Shown here: positions 33,241 to 47,100 of the stretch, piece after piece
Position numbering within the stretch: position 1 is the first letter of the stretch
Layout of the letters: every line of letters starts with the position of its first letter
Origin: Uranotaenia lowii
Taxonomy: Eukaryota; Arthropoda; Insecta; Diptera; Culicidae
NCBI RefSeq assembly: GCF_029784155.1
Contig: NC_073693.1
Span: forward strand, 23,162,002-23,226,001
Direction: 5' to 3'
DNA length: 64,000 nucleotides
Position numbers and translations under genes: made by a program
Notes under the pieces: model-generated
Seen by the model: the letters and a program-made list of their open reading frames with translations, nothing else
What the model was told of the DNA's origin: nothing
The model's database searches: none

Positions 33241-33940
33241 GATGAAAGCCGCGAGACGAAAATTAATTTTGGATACCCTCGTCAAAAACCCGACGTGGTA
33301 GGGTTCAAAAATCGCACAATCTGTAAAGATGGTCAAATCGACCGTGTGCAGCGTCATAGTGGAATTAAGGATCGGAAACTGCATTTTAAGGTGTTGAGAA
33401 CGATCAAGGTAAACCCAGGGCAGTCGGACTATGACATCGCCAAGAAAATCAATGCCGACCGGTGCACCGTCAGAAGGAATCGTCTGCGCGAAGGAATACG
33501 ATCTTATCGGGCCAGTAAGCAACCAAACCGGACGTTTAAGAAAAATGTAGAAGCCAAAGGACGGTCCCGGAAGTTATACAACAAGGTTCCCACGAAGTAC
33601 GACGGATGCATCCTCATGGATGACGAAACGTACGTGAAGATGGATTTTGGGTGACTTCCTGGCCAAAAATTTTACAAATCCACTAGTCGGGGTGATGTCT
33701 CCGCCAAAATCAAATTCGTTTTTGCCCATAAGTATGCAAGAAAGGGTTTGATCTGGCAAGGTATTTGTAGCTGCGGATGAAAAACCCCGGTTTTTGGAAA
33801 AAACAAGACCATAGACTCCGAAATGTACAATGAGGAGTGCCGGAAAAACGGTTTTTTTTTCGTACATTAGATCTCAAAAAGGACCAGTAAAGTTTTCGCC
33901 AGATTTGGCAAGCAGCCACTACAGAAAAGAGGTACTAAAG

Positions 33941-36161
33941 TAGGGTTGCCATCCGTCCCGCAAAAACGGGACATGTCCCGCTTTTTTTTCAAAAATGATC
34001 CGCCGTCCCGCTTTTTAGTCAAAATGTCCATCTTTTTTTTCAACCAAGTTGTCGAAAAAAAGTTTTCCAAAATTTGATTTCATTGTTATATTCAAACTGC
34101 AACAAACTGATTGATGTTAGCATATCACGAAATCTGATATATTAATTCTTCAAGAATGTTTGTACCTCATCTCATCGATACATACATATCACTAGATTCC
34201 ACGTGAAATAGGTTTATTTTGACAAACTCATTTAAGATAGCAGTCTATCAAACTTTGAGCGCCAAGATATTGATTTTTATGTAGCTTTCTAATTCGTTAA
34301 AATATATTGCCAAAATGATCTGATTCTGGGAAATGCTAGTAGTAGATCGGTAAAATGATTTACTGGCTCTACTTTGCATTCAAATGGTTTGTTTGATTGG
34401 TATAGAAATACCAAAAAAATTGGTATAGAAATAATTTCAAATGTTCTCAATCGTAGAATGAGACTTGTATGACTTATACTTATACTTATACTTATACTTA
34501 TACTTATACTTATACTTATACTTATACTTATACTTATACTTATACTTATACTTATACTTATACTTATACTTATACTTATACTTATACTTATACTTATACT
34601 TATACTTATACTTATACTTATACTTATACTTATACTTATACTTATACTTATACTTATACTTATACTTATACTTATACTTATACTTATACTTATACTTATA
34701 CTTATACTTATACTTATACTTATACTTATACTTATACTTATACTTATACTTATACTTATACTTATACTTATACTTATACTTATACTTATACTTATACTTA
34801 TACTTATACTTACACCTATACAGTGAAAAAATATTTCTGCTAAGAAATATTATTAACAGGAATTCTTCAACACAACTTAAAATTCAAGGTTATTAATATA
34901 TAATTTTAAAAAAAATCTGTAAATACCTACAATCTGAAACATGCAGAATTTTTGGATAGCAACAAAATTTGATGAAAGTAACCCGAAACGTCACTTGAAA
35001 ATTAATTTGCTATTTTACTCACCGAGAAATATCAATAAGAGTAAAAATTATAACAACAAAATTCATTTATTTGTTATGAATTTAATAATTAATTTTGTCT
35101 TGACATCCAAGAACAACTATGGTTAAAACCAAAGAAATATTTTGGAATGTTTAAATACTAAAAACCGCTTGTAAAATTAGTCATTTTTCCATCATTGATT
35201 TTATTTGATTTTCAATCAAAATTGTTTTAACCTCTTTGTGTTATTCTCATTTTTTTTTACTAAAGATGCTTTTGGCGAAAAGCGTGAAAAAGCTTAAATT
35301 TTGTTCGATTTTCACTCCTGGGTTTGAAATCATGGAAATAGACGCGGAAAGCAGGTGTTTTACCAACTAAGCTATGTTGCCGATTTATAAAATTTTATAT
35401 TCAAGTAAAAAGTAATTTTGTATGGAAATTTGTATTGGTATACAAATTTTTTCTTCCCAATGAAGAATGTAGGAATGTATTGAAAGTAACAAAAAATATA
35501 ACATTGGATGAAAAATATTCCTTGCTTCTTGCTGTACAATTCATGTGAACAAAGCGCAAACAGAACTTGTACACCAGAAAAGATATTCGATGGTATACAA
35601 AATTAATTTTTTCAAAATATGTTGTTACATTTTAACAATTTTGACTGCTTATTTGAAAGCTGTGTAAACGTTAAATGAGAAAAAAAAAAATAAAAAAAAC
35701 TGCTTTGCATAGCCAGGGAATTTATTGATTTATATAACCTTTGCAAAAACATCTTATGAAATTATTAAAAACTCTAGCAAGTAAAGTCTGCCATTTAAAA
35801 ATAATTCAATGGATTTAGATTTTTTATTTGAAATGGTTATAACTTTGTTCATGAAATGCTTTGCTGTTCACTTGAATTTTCTGGATTATTTAATGTGCAA
35901 AATTTTCTTCTTCAATACAAAATTGAATCGCGTCGCGCTAACTAAGGATTCAACCAAATCATCTCAAATTTTACATTGATGCTTGGTGACCCAAAAGGCA
36001 TCGGAAAAACATAAGGGAGCAAAAAGTCATTTTTTGCAGCGCTCTAATACACACGTTTCATGACTTTTTCTAACAGATTCAAAAATGTCCCGCTTTTTTC
36101 GGCTATGTCCCGCTTTTTTCACAAAATATCCGGCTTTTTTGAAAACCATCTGGCAAGCCTA
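33941..36161. mobile_element. hAT-like non-autonomous element, 8-bp target duplication
   Basis: A 2221-bp insertion flanked by TACTAAAG at 33933-33940 and 36162-36169. The ends are TAGGGTTGCCATCCGTCC and, on the other strand, TAGGCTTGCCAGATGG. GCGGGACAT-type subterminal repeats occur near both ends. The 8-bp duplication and the ends suit the hAT superfamily. No transposase is present; the only long frames come from the internal hexamer array. Confidence 0.85.
34472..34812 (+). repeat. Hexanucleotide microsatellite (ACTTAT)n
   Basis: About 57 almost perfect hexamer copies inside the hAT-like element. Two 120-140 codon frames (repeating YL or YT) over it are artefacts of a period divisible by three. 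Confidence 0.97.
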
Positions 36162-36306
36162 TACTAAAGTGGTATCGAGCCAACGGGTGGATTTTGTCGA
36201 AAAGGACATCAACCCATCCAACTGCCCTCAATTCTGCCCTCTCGAAAAAATTTGAGCAATTGTCAAGCAGAAGATGGAGAAGAATGGTAGGACGACAGAG
36301 ATACAT

Positions 36307-38175
36307 TCACACCACTACTCATTTCAAATCCAAGTAACAATTTTAGCTTTATTATAGTCAGCAGAACTTCGTTACAGCTATAGGATTAATCTTCATAAAA
36401 AGCTGAAGCGCATTCTACATATCCTCCAGAACTCTAAATAATAAAGCTAAAATCTGGCTATTTGGTTCTAGAAATGTCATCATGATCAATTTTTTAATCT
36501 TCGATAAAATCATTATGGTCATCTAAGCTTTTATTAAGCTTTTATAAAACATGTTAGCAATTTTTGTTTTTTTTTCTTTATTCCATGAGTTCCCCGAGTC
36601 CAAGATGGCAGCTTTCGCTTAACTTTAAAATGCTGTTGATCATTAAAAATCCCCACAATATTGGTATTGGGTGAAATGGCTGAACTATATGAAATCGAAT
36701 TTCGCTTTCTGAGGTCATCATGAAATCCAAAATGGCGGCACCCTATTAACTCTAAAATGATGTAAACGACTAAAAATCACATGAACTTCCGCAACATGGA
36801 GGGGCTTAACGAGTAGAAGTCAAATTTTGCTCTCTGACGCCACCCATCATGGTGACTTCCGCTGATCTTGCGACTTTCAGTGATTTACAGCATTTTGAAG
36901 CGCAGTGGAAGCCGCCATCTTGGATTTCAAGATGGCATTAGATAGTGAAATTTAACTTCTTCTAGTTTAGCCTTTTCAACTTACACCAATATTATGGAGG
37001 TTTCAAGCGATTATCAATAATATCAATACAGGTTTGAAAAGAACAGCCGAAGCCGCCATCTTGAATTTCAAGATAGCGTCAGAATACCAAATTCGACTTC
37101 TTTGTATACAGCCTTTTCAGCAACCCGTATTATGGGGCTTTCATTTGATTTTCAGAGATTTACAGCATTTTAATCTTGAGTTGAAGCCGCCAATTCGATT
37201 TCTTCTTGTTTAGCCCTATAACCCAATTCCACCCGATTATGAGGATTTCAAACTTTTATCATCACTATACAGGTTTGTAAAGAAACGATTTCAAGATGGT
37301 GTCAGATAGCGAAATTCGACTTCTACTCGTTTATTAGATTTTGAGTAATTTACAGCGTAAAAAGAAGCGGAAGCGGGCTCTTTTACTCAATACTCATATC
37401 TTAGAGATACTCATACATCTTCTGGGGATTTGAAGTATTTAGAAGATTTTTATTTGAATCAAAAACAACGCACATGATCAAAAATGTGTAAAAATGAGAA
37501 CCTCAATTGAAATATGTGCAATCTATCCTAAGCGTGTACTGTTTTGACATCTTGATTGAGAACTGTCGTCTCATTTTATAAAGGTTTCAAAATCAAACAC
37601 TGCGTGCTATTTTAAAACCTGCAAAAAAAGCTTAGAACAAACTCCATCATTTATGTTTCATTGGAGTTTCAATAGAGCATTCAAAACTCTTTCTAAACAA
37701 CTTAAACAGAATTTTTAGCAAAGGCTTTATTAGCGTTTTCAGAACTACCTAAAAACAAAGGGTTAAATCAATAAATCTAATCATTTTTCAGAACTAGCAC
37801 TTTTCAGTGCATTTTTGGCATAAATTTAGCGCCGAGCGGCATTGAAATTCTGCAACCTCTGCTTTGTTTAAATTTCAAATGAGAGTTTTTTGTGAGAGCT
37901 TTAGAAAAGGAATTCTGCAAAATGTCAAATTTCTTTCGATTACTGGGGGTTCTGGCAATTTTTTTTCGGATTATAGTGTTTTATTGACGCTCTTGAACGG
38001 ATTAAGGGTTTAATAGGCATATTGCTAACGGTATTCGGACTGTTTGATTGTTCGAAGATTCAATAAAACAACTTGAAATTTCATTAAAAAAAAAGATCCT
38101 AATATATTAGAATAAATATCTTATACTATTTACAGTGCGCTTGATAAGAACCAAATTCCTTCCTCCTCGCAATCC
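36307..38175. repeat. Region between genes A and B with diverged internal repeats
   Basis: About 36590-37380 holds several diverged units of roughly 150-180 bp. Each has a GCCGCCATCTTG...TTTCAAGATGGC palindromic core and the words TTCGACTTCT and GTTTAGCC. The rest shows no gene. The end nearest 38175 should include the 3' UTR of gene B. Confidence 0.5.
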
Positions 38176-41100
38176 TCAGACAACATTGTCCAGCGTGAAC
38201 TTCGCCATCTGCTGTCCGCCTTTTTTCGGCGACTCAATTTTCAAGCTGAACAAAATGAACAAGCTAAGCATGGCCACAAAAATGTACACAAAACATGCTG
38301 CAAAAAAAAAAAAAGAGAGAGGAAAATCGAAAAAAGCTTTATTAGGTTAAATTGAAAAACGAAATCAAATGCTATCAAACGAATGCCCATTATAGGCGAG
38401 CTGATTAGAAAACTCTAAGCAAGTATCAATGTCTATACAAAGTATACCTCAGGTCTTTTTCGTTTTTTGGGCAAGCTTCACCAAAAAGTTGGTAGCACTA
38501 GGTCATGCTTTTTGTGAGATTTATGACCGAATACGTAAATTACTCACACACTCGGTTGGTTGCTTGATAATTGCCTAGGGGTTTCTTTTTGCGTAAACTA
38601 AATAGGTGAATTAACTGCTCGTGCTTACCCGTTGTCAGAAGCCACACGTGATAAGGCATAGGTCGGTGTACGTTGTCGGCCAAGTAGGACACCCAATCGA
38701 AGCAGATCGCGAATGTGAACGGGATGAGGCAGTAGCGGTTTTCCTGGAAAGGAGGCAGAGGAAGGAATGGAAAATTAAAGAAAAAATTAATACAGAGTGT
38801 GGTATTTTAGTTCAGATTGAAAAAAGACACAAAACAAATTGATACAAACAAAAATGACAAAAAACAAATGAAAGAAAAGACAAAAACGAGAACAATGACT
38901 AAAATGATAAAAATTCATAAAAGCGAAAAAAAAAATCAAATTACAAAACAAACCGAGATCAAAGACATTTTGGTCGAAAATTAAAAAATTACAAAAATAA
39001 AAAAATAAATTAAAAAAAACAAGGACAATGACAGAAAATGAAAAAAATACAATAAATACAAAAATAAAAAAAATAAAGAAAAAAGAAAAAATTTATAAAT
39101 AAATAAACTAAAAAAACGGTAAAATTACCAAAAAAGACACTAAGTTAGAAAAATACAAAAACGATGAAAAGAATAATATGACAACATCGAAAACAAACAC
39201 AAAATTAACAAACATCGAAAAAAGACAAAAATGTCAAAAATTACAATATTGATATAAATTACAAAACTAGCGAAAAACAACAAAAATGACAAATCAACAA
39301 AAAAGACATAAATGACAAAAATATCAAAAATTTCAAAACTTGCAAAAAAATAAAAAAGACAAAAAACAAAAAAAAAAGACAAAAAAGACAAAAATAACAA
39401 AAATAACAAAAATGACAAAAATGACAAAAATGACAAAAATGACAAAAATGACAAAAATGAAAAGGGGCAAAAATGACAAAAATGACAAAAATGACAAAAA
39501 TGACAAAAATGACAAAAATGACAAAAATGACAAAAATGGCAAAAATGACAAAAATGACAAAAATGACAAAAATGACAAAAATGACAAAAATGACAAAAAT
39601 GACAAAAATGACAAAAATGACAAAAATGACAAAAATGACAAAAATGACAAAAATGACAAAAATGACAAAAATGACAAAAATGACAAAAATGACAAAAATG
39701 ACAAAAATGACAAAAATGACAAAAATGACAAAAATGACAAAAATGACAAAAATGACAAAAATGACAAAAATGACAAAAATGACAAAAATGACAAAAATGA
39801 CAAAAATGACAAAAATGACAAAAATGACAAAAATGACAAAAATGACAAAAATGACAAAAATGACAAAAATGACAAAAATGACAAAAATGACAAAAATGAC
39901 AAAAATGACAAAAATGACAAAAATGACAAAAATGACAAAAATGACAAAAATGACAAAAATGACAAAAATGACAAAAATGACAAAAATGACAAAAATGACA
40001 AAAATGACAAAAATGACAAAAATGACAAAAATGACAAAAATGACAAAAATGACAAAAATGACAAAAAATGACAAAAAATGACAAAAATGACAAAAATGAC
40101 AAAAATGACAAAAATGACAAAAATGACAAAAATGACAAAAATGACAAAAATGACAAAAATGACAAAAATGACAAAAATGACAAAAATGACAAAAATGACA
40201 AAAATGACAAAAATGACAAAAATGACAGAAATGACAAAAATGACAAAAATGACAAAAATGACAAAAATGACAGAAATGACAAAAATGACAAAAATGACAA
40301 AAATGACAAAAATGACAAAAATGACAAAAATGACAAAAATGACAAAAATGACAAAAATGACAAAAATGACAAAAATGACAAAAATGACAAAAATGACAAA
40401 AATGACAAAAATGACAAAAATGACAAAAATGACAAAAATGACAAAATGACAAAAATGACAAAAATGACAAAAATGACAAAAATGACAAAAATGACAAAAA
40501 TGACAAAAATGACAAAAATGACAAAAATGACAAAAATGACAAAAATGACAAAAATGACAAAAATGACAAAAATGACAAAAATGACAAAAATGACAAAAAT
40601 GACAAAAATGACAAAAATGACAAAAATGACAAAAAATGACAATAATGACAAAAATGACAAAAACGACAAAAATGACAAAAATGACAAAAATGACAAAAAT
40701 GACAAAAATGACAAAAATGACAAAAATGACAAAAATGACAAAAATGACAAAAATGACAAAAATGACAAAAATGACAAAAATGACAAAAATGACAAAAATG
40801 ACAAAAATGACAAAAATGACAAAAATGACAAAAATGACAAAAATGACAAAAATGACAAAAATGACAAAAATGACAAAAATGACAAAAATGACAAAAATGA
40901 CAAAAATGACAAAAATGACAAAAATGACAAAAATGACAAAAATGACAAAAATGACAAAAATGACAAAAATGACAAAAATGACAAAAATGACAAAAATGAC
41001 AAAAATGACAAAAATGACAAAAATGACAAAAATGACAAAAATGACAAAAATGACAAAAATGACAAAAATGACAAAAATGACAAAAATGACAAAAATGACA

Positions 41101-44100
41101 AAAATGACAAAAATGACAAAAATGACAAAAATGACAAAAATGACAAAAATGACAAAAATGACAAAAATGACAAAAATGACAGAAATGACAAAAATGACAA
41201 AAATGACAAAAATGACAAAAATGACAAAAATGACAAAAATGACAAAAATGACAAAAATGACAAAAATGACAAAAATGCCAAAATGACAAAAATGACAAAA
41301 ATGACAAAAATGACAAAAATGACAAAAATGACAAAAATGACAAAAATGACAAAAATGACAAAAATGACAAAAATGACAAAAATGACAAAAATTACAAAAA
41401 TGACAAAAATGACAAAAATGACAAAAATGACAAAAATGACAAAAATGACAAAAATGACAAAAATGACAAAAATGACAAAAATGACAAAAATGACAAAAAT
41501 GACAAAAATGACAAAAATGACAAAAATGACAAAAATGACAATAATGACAATAATGACAAAAATGACAAAAATGACAAAAATGACAAAAATGACAAAAATG
41601 ACAAAAATGACAAAAATGACAAAAATGACAAAAATGACAAAAATGACAAAAATGACAAAAATGACAAAAATGACAAAAATGACAAAAATGACAAAAATGA
41701 CAAAAATGACAAAAATGACAAAAATGACAAAAATGACAAAAATGCCAAAATGACAAAAATGACAAAAATCACAAAAATGACAAAAATGACAAAAATCACA
41801 AAAATGACAAAAATGACAAAAATGACAAAAATGACAAAAATGACAAAAATGACAAAAATGACAAAAATGACAAAAATGACAAAAATGACAAAAATGATAA
41901 AAATGACAAAAATGACAAAAATGACAAAAATGACAAAAATGACAAAAATGACAAAAATGACAAAAATGACAAAAATGACAAAAATGACAAAAATGACAAA
42001 AATGACAAAAATGACAAAAATGACAAAAATGACAAAAATGACAAAAATGACAAAAATGACAAAAATGACAAAAATGACAAAAATGCCAAAATGACAAAAA
42101 TGACAAAAATGACAAAAATGACAAAAATGACAAAAATGACAAAAATGACAAAAATGACAAAAATGACAAAAATGACAAAAATGACAAAAATGACAAAAAT
42201 GACAAAAATGACAAAAATGACAAAAATGACAAAAATGACAAAAATGACAAAAATGACAAAAATGACAAAAATGACAAAAATGACAAAAATGACAAAAATG
42301 ACAAAAATGACAAAAATGACAAAAATGACAAAAATGACAAAAATGACAAAAATGACAAAAATGACAAAAATGACAAAAATGACAAAAATGACAAAAATGA
42401 CAAAAATGACAAAAATGACAAAAATGACAAAAATGACAAAAATGACAAAAATGACAAAAATGACAAAAATGACAAAAATGACAAAAATGACAAAAATGAC
42501 AAAAATGACAAAAATGACAAAAATGACAAAAATGACAAAAATGACAAAAATGACAAAAATGACAAAAATGACAAAAATGACAAAAATGACAAAAATGACA
42601 AAAATGACAAAAATGACAAAAATGACAATAATGACAAAAATGACAAAAATGACAAAAATGACAAAAATGACAAAAATGACAAAAATGACAAAAATGACAA
42701 AAATGACAAAAATGACAAAAATGACAAAAATGACAAAAATGACAAAAATGACAAAAATGACAAAAATGACAAAAATGACAAAAATGACAAAAATGACAAA
42801 AATGACAAAAATGACAAAAATGACAAAAATGACAAAAATGACAAAAATGACAAAAATGACAAAAATGACAAAAATAACAAAAATGACAAAAATGATAAAA
42901 ATGACAAAAATGACAAAAATGACAAAAATGACAAAAATGACAAAAATGACAAAAATGACAAAAATGACAAAAATGACAAAAATGACAAAAATGACAAAAA
43001 TGACAAAAATGGCAAAAATGAAAAAAATGACAGAAATGACAAAAATGACAAAAATGACAAAAATGACAAGAATGACAAAAATGACAAAAATGACAAAAAT
43101 GACAAAAATGACAAAAATGACAAAAATGACAAAAATGACAAAAATGACAAAAATGACAAAAATGACAAAAATGACAAAAATGACAAAAATGACAAAAATG
43201 ACAAAAATGACAAAAAATGAAAAAAATGACAAATATGACAAATATTACAAAAATGACAAAAATGACAAACATTACAAATATAACAAAAATGACAAAAATG
43301 ACAAAAGTGACAAAAGTGAAAAAAGACAAAAATGACAAAAATGACAAGAATGACAAAAATGACAAAAATGACAAAAATGACAAATATGACAAAAATGACA
43401 AATATGACAAAAATGACAAAAAATGACAAAAATGACAAAACTACTAAAATTACGAAAATGAAAAAAAAAAAATCAAATATGACCAAGTTGTCAAAATTGT
43501 CAAAATTGTCAAAATTGTCAAAATTGTCAAAATTGTCAAAATTGTCAAAATTGTCAAAATTGTCAAAATTGTCAAAATTGTCAAAATTGTCAAAATTGTC
43601 AAAATTGTCAAAATTGTCAAAATTGTCAAAATTGTCAAAATTGTCAAAATTGTCAAAATTGTCAAAATTGTCAAAATTGTCAAAATTGTCAAAATTGTCA
43701 AAATTGTCAAATTGTCAAAATTGTCAAAATTGTCAAAATTGTCAAAATTGTCAAAATTGTCAAAATTGTCAAAATTGTCAAAATTGTCAAAATTGTCAAA
43801 ATTGTCAAAATTGTCAAAATTGTCAAAATTGTCAAAATTGTCAAAATTGTCAAAATTGTCAAAATTGTCAAAATTGTCAAAATTGTCAAAATTGTCAAAA
43901 TTGTTTAAATTGTCAAAATTGTCAAAATTGTCAAAATCGTCAAAATTGTCAAAATTGTCAAAATTGTCAAAATTGTCAAAATTGTCAAAATTGTCAAAAT
44001 TGTCAAAATTGTCAAAATTGTCAAAATTGTCGAAATTGTCAAAATTGTCAAAATTGTCAAAATTGTCAAAATTGTCAAAATTGTCAAAATTGTCAAAATT

Positions 44101-47100
44101 GTCAAAATTGTCAAAATTGTCAAAATTGTCAAAATTGTCAAAATTGTCAAAATTGTCAAAATTGTCAAAATTGTCAAAATTGTCAAAATTGTCAAAATTG
44201 TCAAAATTGTCAAAATTGTCAAAATTGTCAAAATTGTCAAAATTGTCAAAATTGTCAAAATTGTCAAAATTGTCAAAATTCTCGAAATTCTCGAAATTGT
44301 CAAAATTGTCAAAATTGTCAAAATTGTCAAAATTGTCAGAATTGTCAAAATTGTCAAAATTGTCAAAATTGTCAAAATTGTCAAAATTGTCAAAATTGTC
44401 AAAATTGTCAAAATTGTCAAAATTGTCAAAATTGTCAAAATTGTCAAAATTGTCAAAATTGTCAAAATTGTCAAAATTGTCAAAATTGTCAAAATTGTCA
44501 AAATTGTCAAAATTGTCAAAATTGTCAAAATTGTCAAAATTGTCAAAATTGTCAAAATTGTCAAAATTGTCAAAATTGTCAAAATTGTCAAAATTGTCAA
44601 AATTGTCAAAATTGTCAAAATTGTCAAAATTGTCAAAATTGTCAAAATTGTCAAAATTGTCAAAATTGTCAAAATTGTCAAAATTGTCAAAATTGTCAAA
44701 ATTGTCAAAATTGTCAAAATTGTCAAAATTGTCAAAATTGTCAAAATTGTCAAAATTGTCAAAATTGTCAAAATTGTCAAAATTGTCAAAATTGTCAAAA
44801 TTGTCAAAATTGTCAAAATCGTCAAAATTGTCAAAATTGTCAAAATTGTCAAAATTGTCAAAATTGTCAAATTTGTCAAATTTGTCAAATTTGTCAAATT
44901 TGTCAAAACTGTCAAATTTGTCAAAATTGTCAAAATTGTCAAAATTGTCAAAATTGTCAAAATTGTCAAAATTGTCAAAATTGTCAAAATTGTCAAAATT
45001 GTCAAATTTGTCAAATTTGTCAAATTTGTCAAATTTGTCAAATTTGTCAAAATTGTCAAATGTGTCAAAATTGTCAAAATTGTCAAAATTGTCAAAATTG
45101 TCAAAATTGTCAATATTGTCAATATTGTCAAAATTGTCAAAATTGTCAAAATTGTCAAAATTGTCAAAATTGTCAAAATTGTCAAAATTGTCAAAATTGT
45201 CAAAATTGTCAAAATTGTCAAAATTGTCAAAATTGTCAAAATTGGCAAAATTGGCAAAATTGTCAAATATTTCAGAATTGTCAAAATTGGCAAAAATGAC
45301 AAAAATGACAAAAATGACAAAAATGATAATAATGACAAGAATGACAAAAATGACAAAAATTAAAAAAAATGAAAAAAATGAAAAAAATGACAAAAATTAC
45401 AAAAATGACAAAAATTACGAAGATGACAAGAAATGAATAATCTTTCAAAAAACACAAAAATATCAAAAAGGACAAGAAAGATTAAATTGACAAAATGTAG
45501 TGTGTTTTTTCCCTTCATTTTTTGTCATTTTTAAGTGTCACTTTTTAGACTTCCTTCATATTATTTTTTGTTATTTATTTAAAGTTTTAGGTTCAATATT
45601 CCGAAATTAAAGTGCTATTTTAAACATGATTATTTTTCCAATTTTTCTGTTTTGAATATTATTTTTTATCATTTGTCGCTGTTCTTGAACGAGATGATAG
45701 AAAATGTTCTTGTTTTGAATGAATTTGGTATTTGTTTATAAAATTTTTAGCTTAGCAACGAAAGTTTTCAATCAGAAAGATGACACTTTTGATAATTAAT
45801 AGAGAAAAAAAATTAGAATGAAAGAAAAAAAATCATGTTTTGAGTTATAAAATATGTGAAAACTTCTTTTTGGAAAATCTAATTAAATTCAATTTCCACA
45901 ATTTTTTGAATATCTTCTGTCATTGCTTACACATCAATTGAAAACCATTAGTCTTCCATCATAGATTTTTTTTACACACATATATGACTCCAAAATATTC
46001 ACGGGTGGGCGAAATCAATAGGTTTTTGTTGAAGTTGTTTTAAAAAAAGTAAGGACAGATGTTGAATTAAAAAAGCTACATAGATTTTAATTAAGTTGAA
46101 ATTTCAGCAATGCAATTTGGCCAACCCAATAAAATTATCCCTTTTCTTAAACTGAAACTTAAAAAAAAGAAAGAATATTTAAACTTCCATTAAAATGGTT
46201 TAAAATAATTTAAATTGAAATTGATTATACAGTGCAAGAAAATGATTGTGATTGATGTGGACATCATCTTTGTAAAAAGTTTGAAATCTTTAAAAATCCG
46301 CAATTATTCTAAATAAAAAAATATGCTAGTGTTTTTATCATCTTTTTTTGTAATGTCTAAGTAAGTTATGTTTTGAATTTACTCTATGCATTAAAGGGTT
46401 TAAAACAACTAAAATTGTGTTAGATAGCTCTAAAATATTAGAACTTCTTAATTTAGGGATGAATTTCAAAAGAGTGAATTCATATGTAATTGGTATTACG
46501 AGATCACGATCCAATTAAAAATTTAACCACAGAATCCTAGAGCTGTCATTTTTGAATATTTCAGGATTGTAATCGAAGAAAAGTAAATATTTTTTCTGTG
46601 AATAATTTTTAAAGGATTGGTGGGAATGAAGAAATTCTCAGTAGACTAGGATGATTAAATGCGCAGTTTTATGATGATCTGTCAAGTAGTTTTTGAGATA
46701 CATATCATCCAAACAAGAAGCGCACCGATATTATTTTCTGGGCGATTGAACACTATGAACCACCCCTTTTTCAAATCAAGGCTGTTTTTGATGATATACC
46801 CTATTTACTGAAGGTAAAACTTCTACCTATTTAAAAACTTCTAATCTATTCAAATCTATTCAAATCTATACAATTCAAATCTATTTTATTTACTAAAGTG
46901 AAGTGTTGTATTTTTTTTAGTCTAAAGAATTTTACTAATCGAATATCAAACTTTATCAGCAGAAAAATTTAAGCTGATTTTTTTGAAAAGTGTAACTTTT
47001 TTTTTAAAATTTTTGCACTTCAGGATTTTAACATCTGGATGTCATTCATCCCTGTAACCTTATCGTGAAATTTTCAACTGTTTTTGAAGCAAAAATTTAC

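Larger units (their letters stand above)
33241..36306 (+). pseudogene. ITmD37E (Tc1/mariner) transposase pseudogene split by a hAT-like element
   Basis: The left part (33241-33932) shows an N-terminal helix-turn-helix (ARRKLILDTLVKNP) broken by a stop, a shift into the frame with VPTKYDGCILMDDETYVKMD (first catalytic Asp), another stop, then the second Asp in PDLASSHY. The sequence resumes at 36170 in register apart from a one-base shift, with CPQFCPLEKI giving the catalytic Glu. Counting across the join gives 37 residues between the second Asp and the Glu, the spacing of the mosquito ITmD37E family. At least three further stops or shifts make it non-functional. Terminal repeats were not found. 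Confidence 0.85.

Noticed and set aside
34465..34896. YL- and YT-repeat ORFs
   Set aside because: Artefact of the hexanucleotide array, inside a transposon.
39387..45424. CRISPR-like regular repeat
   Set aside because: Units are contiguous 9-mers with no spacers, no cas genes, in a eukaryotic intron.
39140..45475. Very long ORFs (up to 1448 codons) on both strands
   Set aside because: They are by-products of a 9-bp tandem repeat with few stops; composition is purely periodic and no start or gene context supports them.
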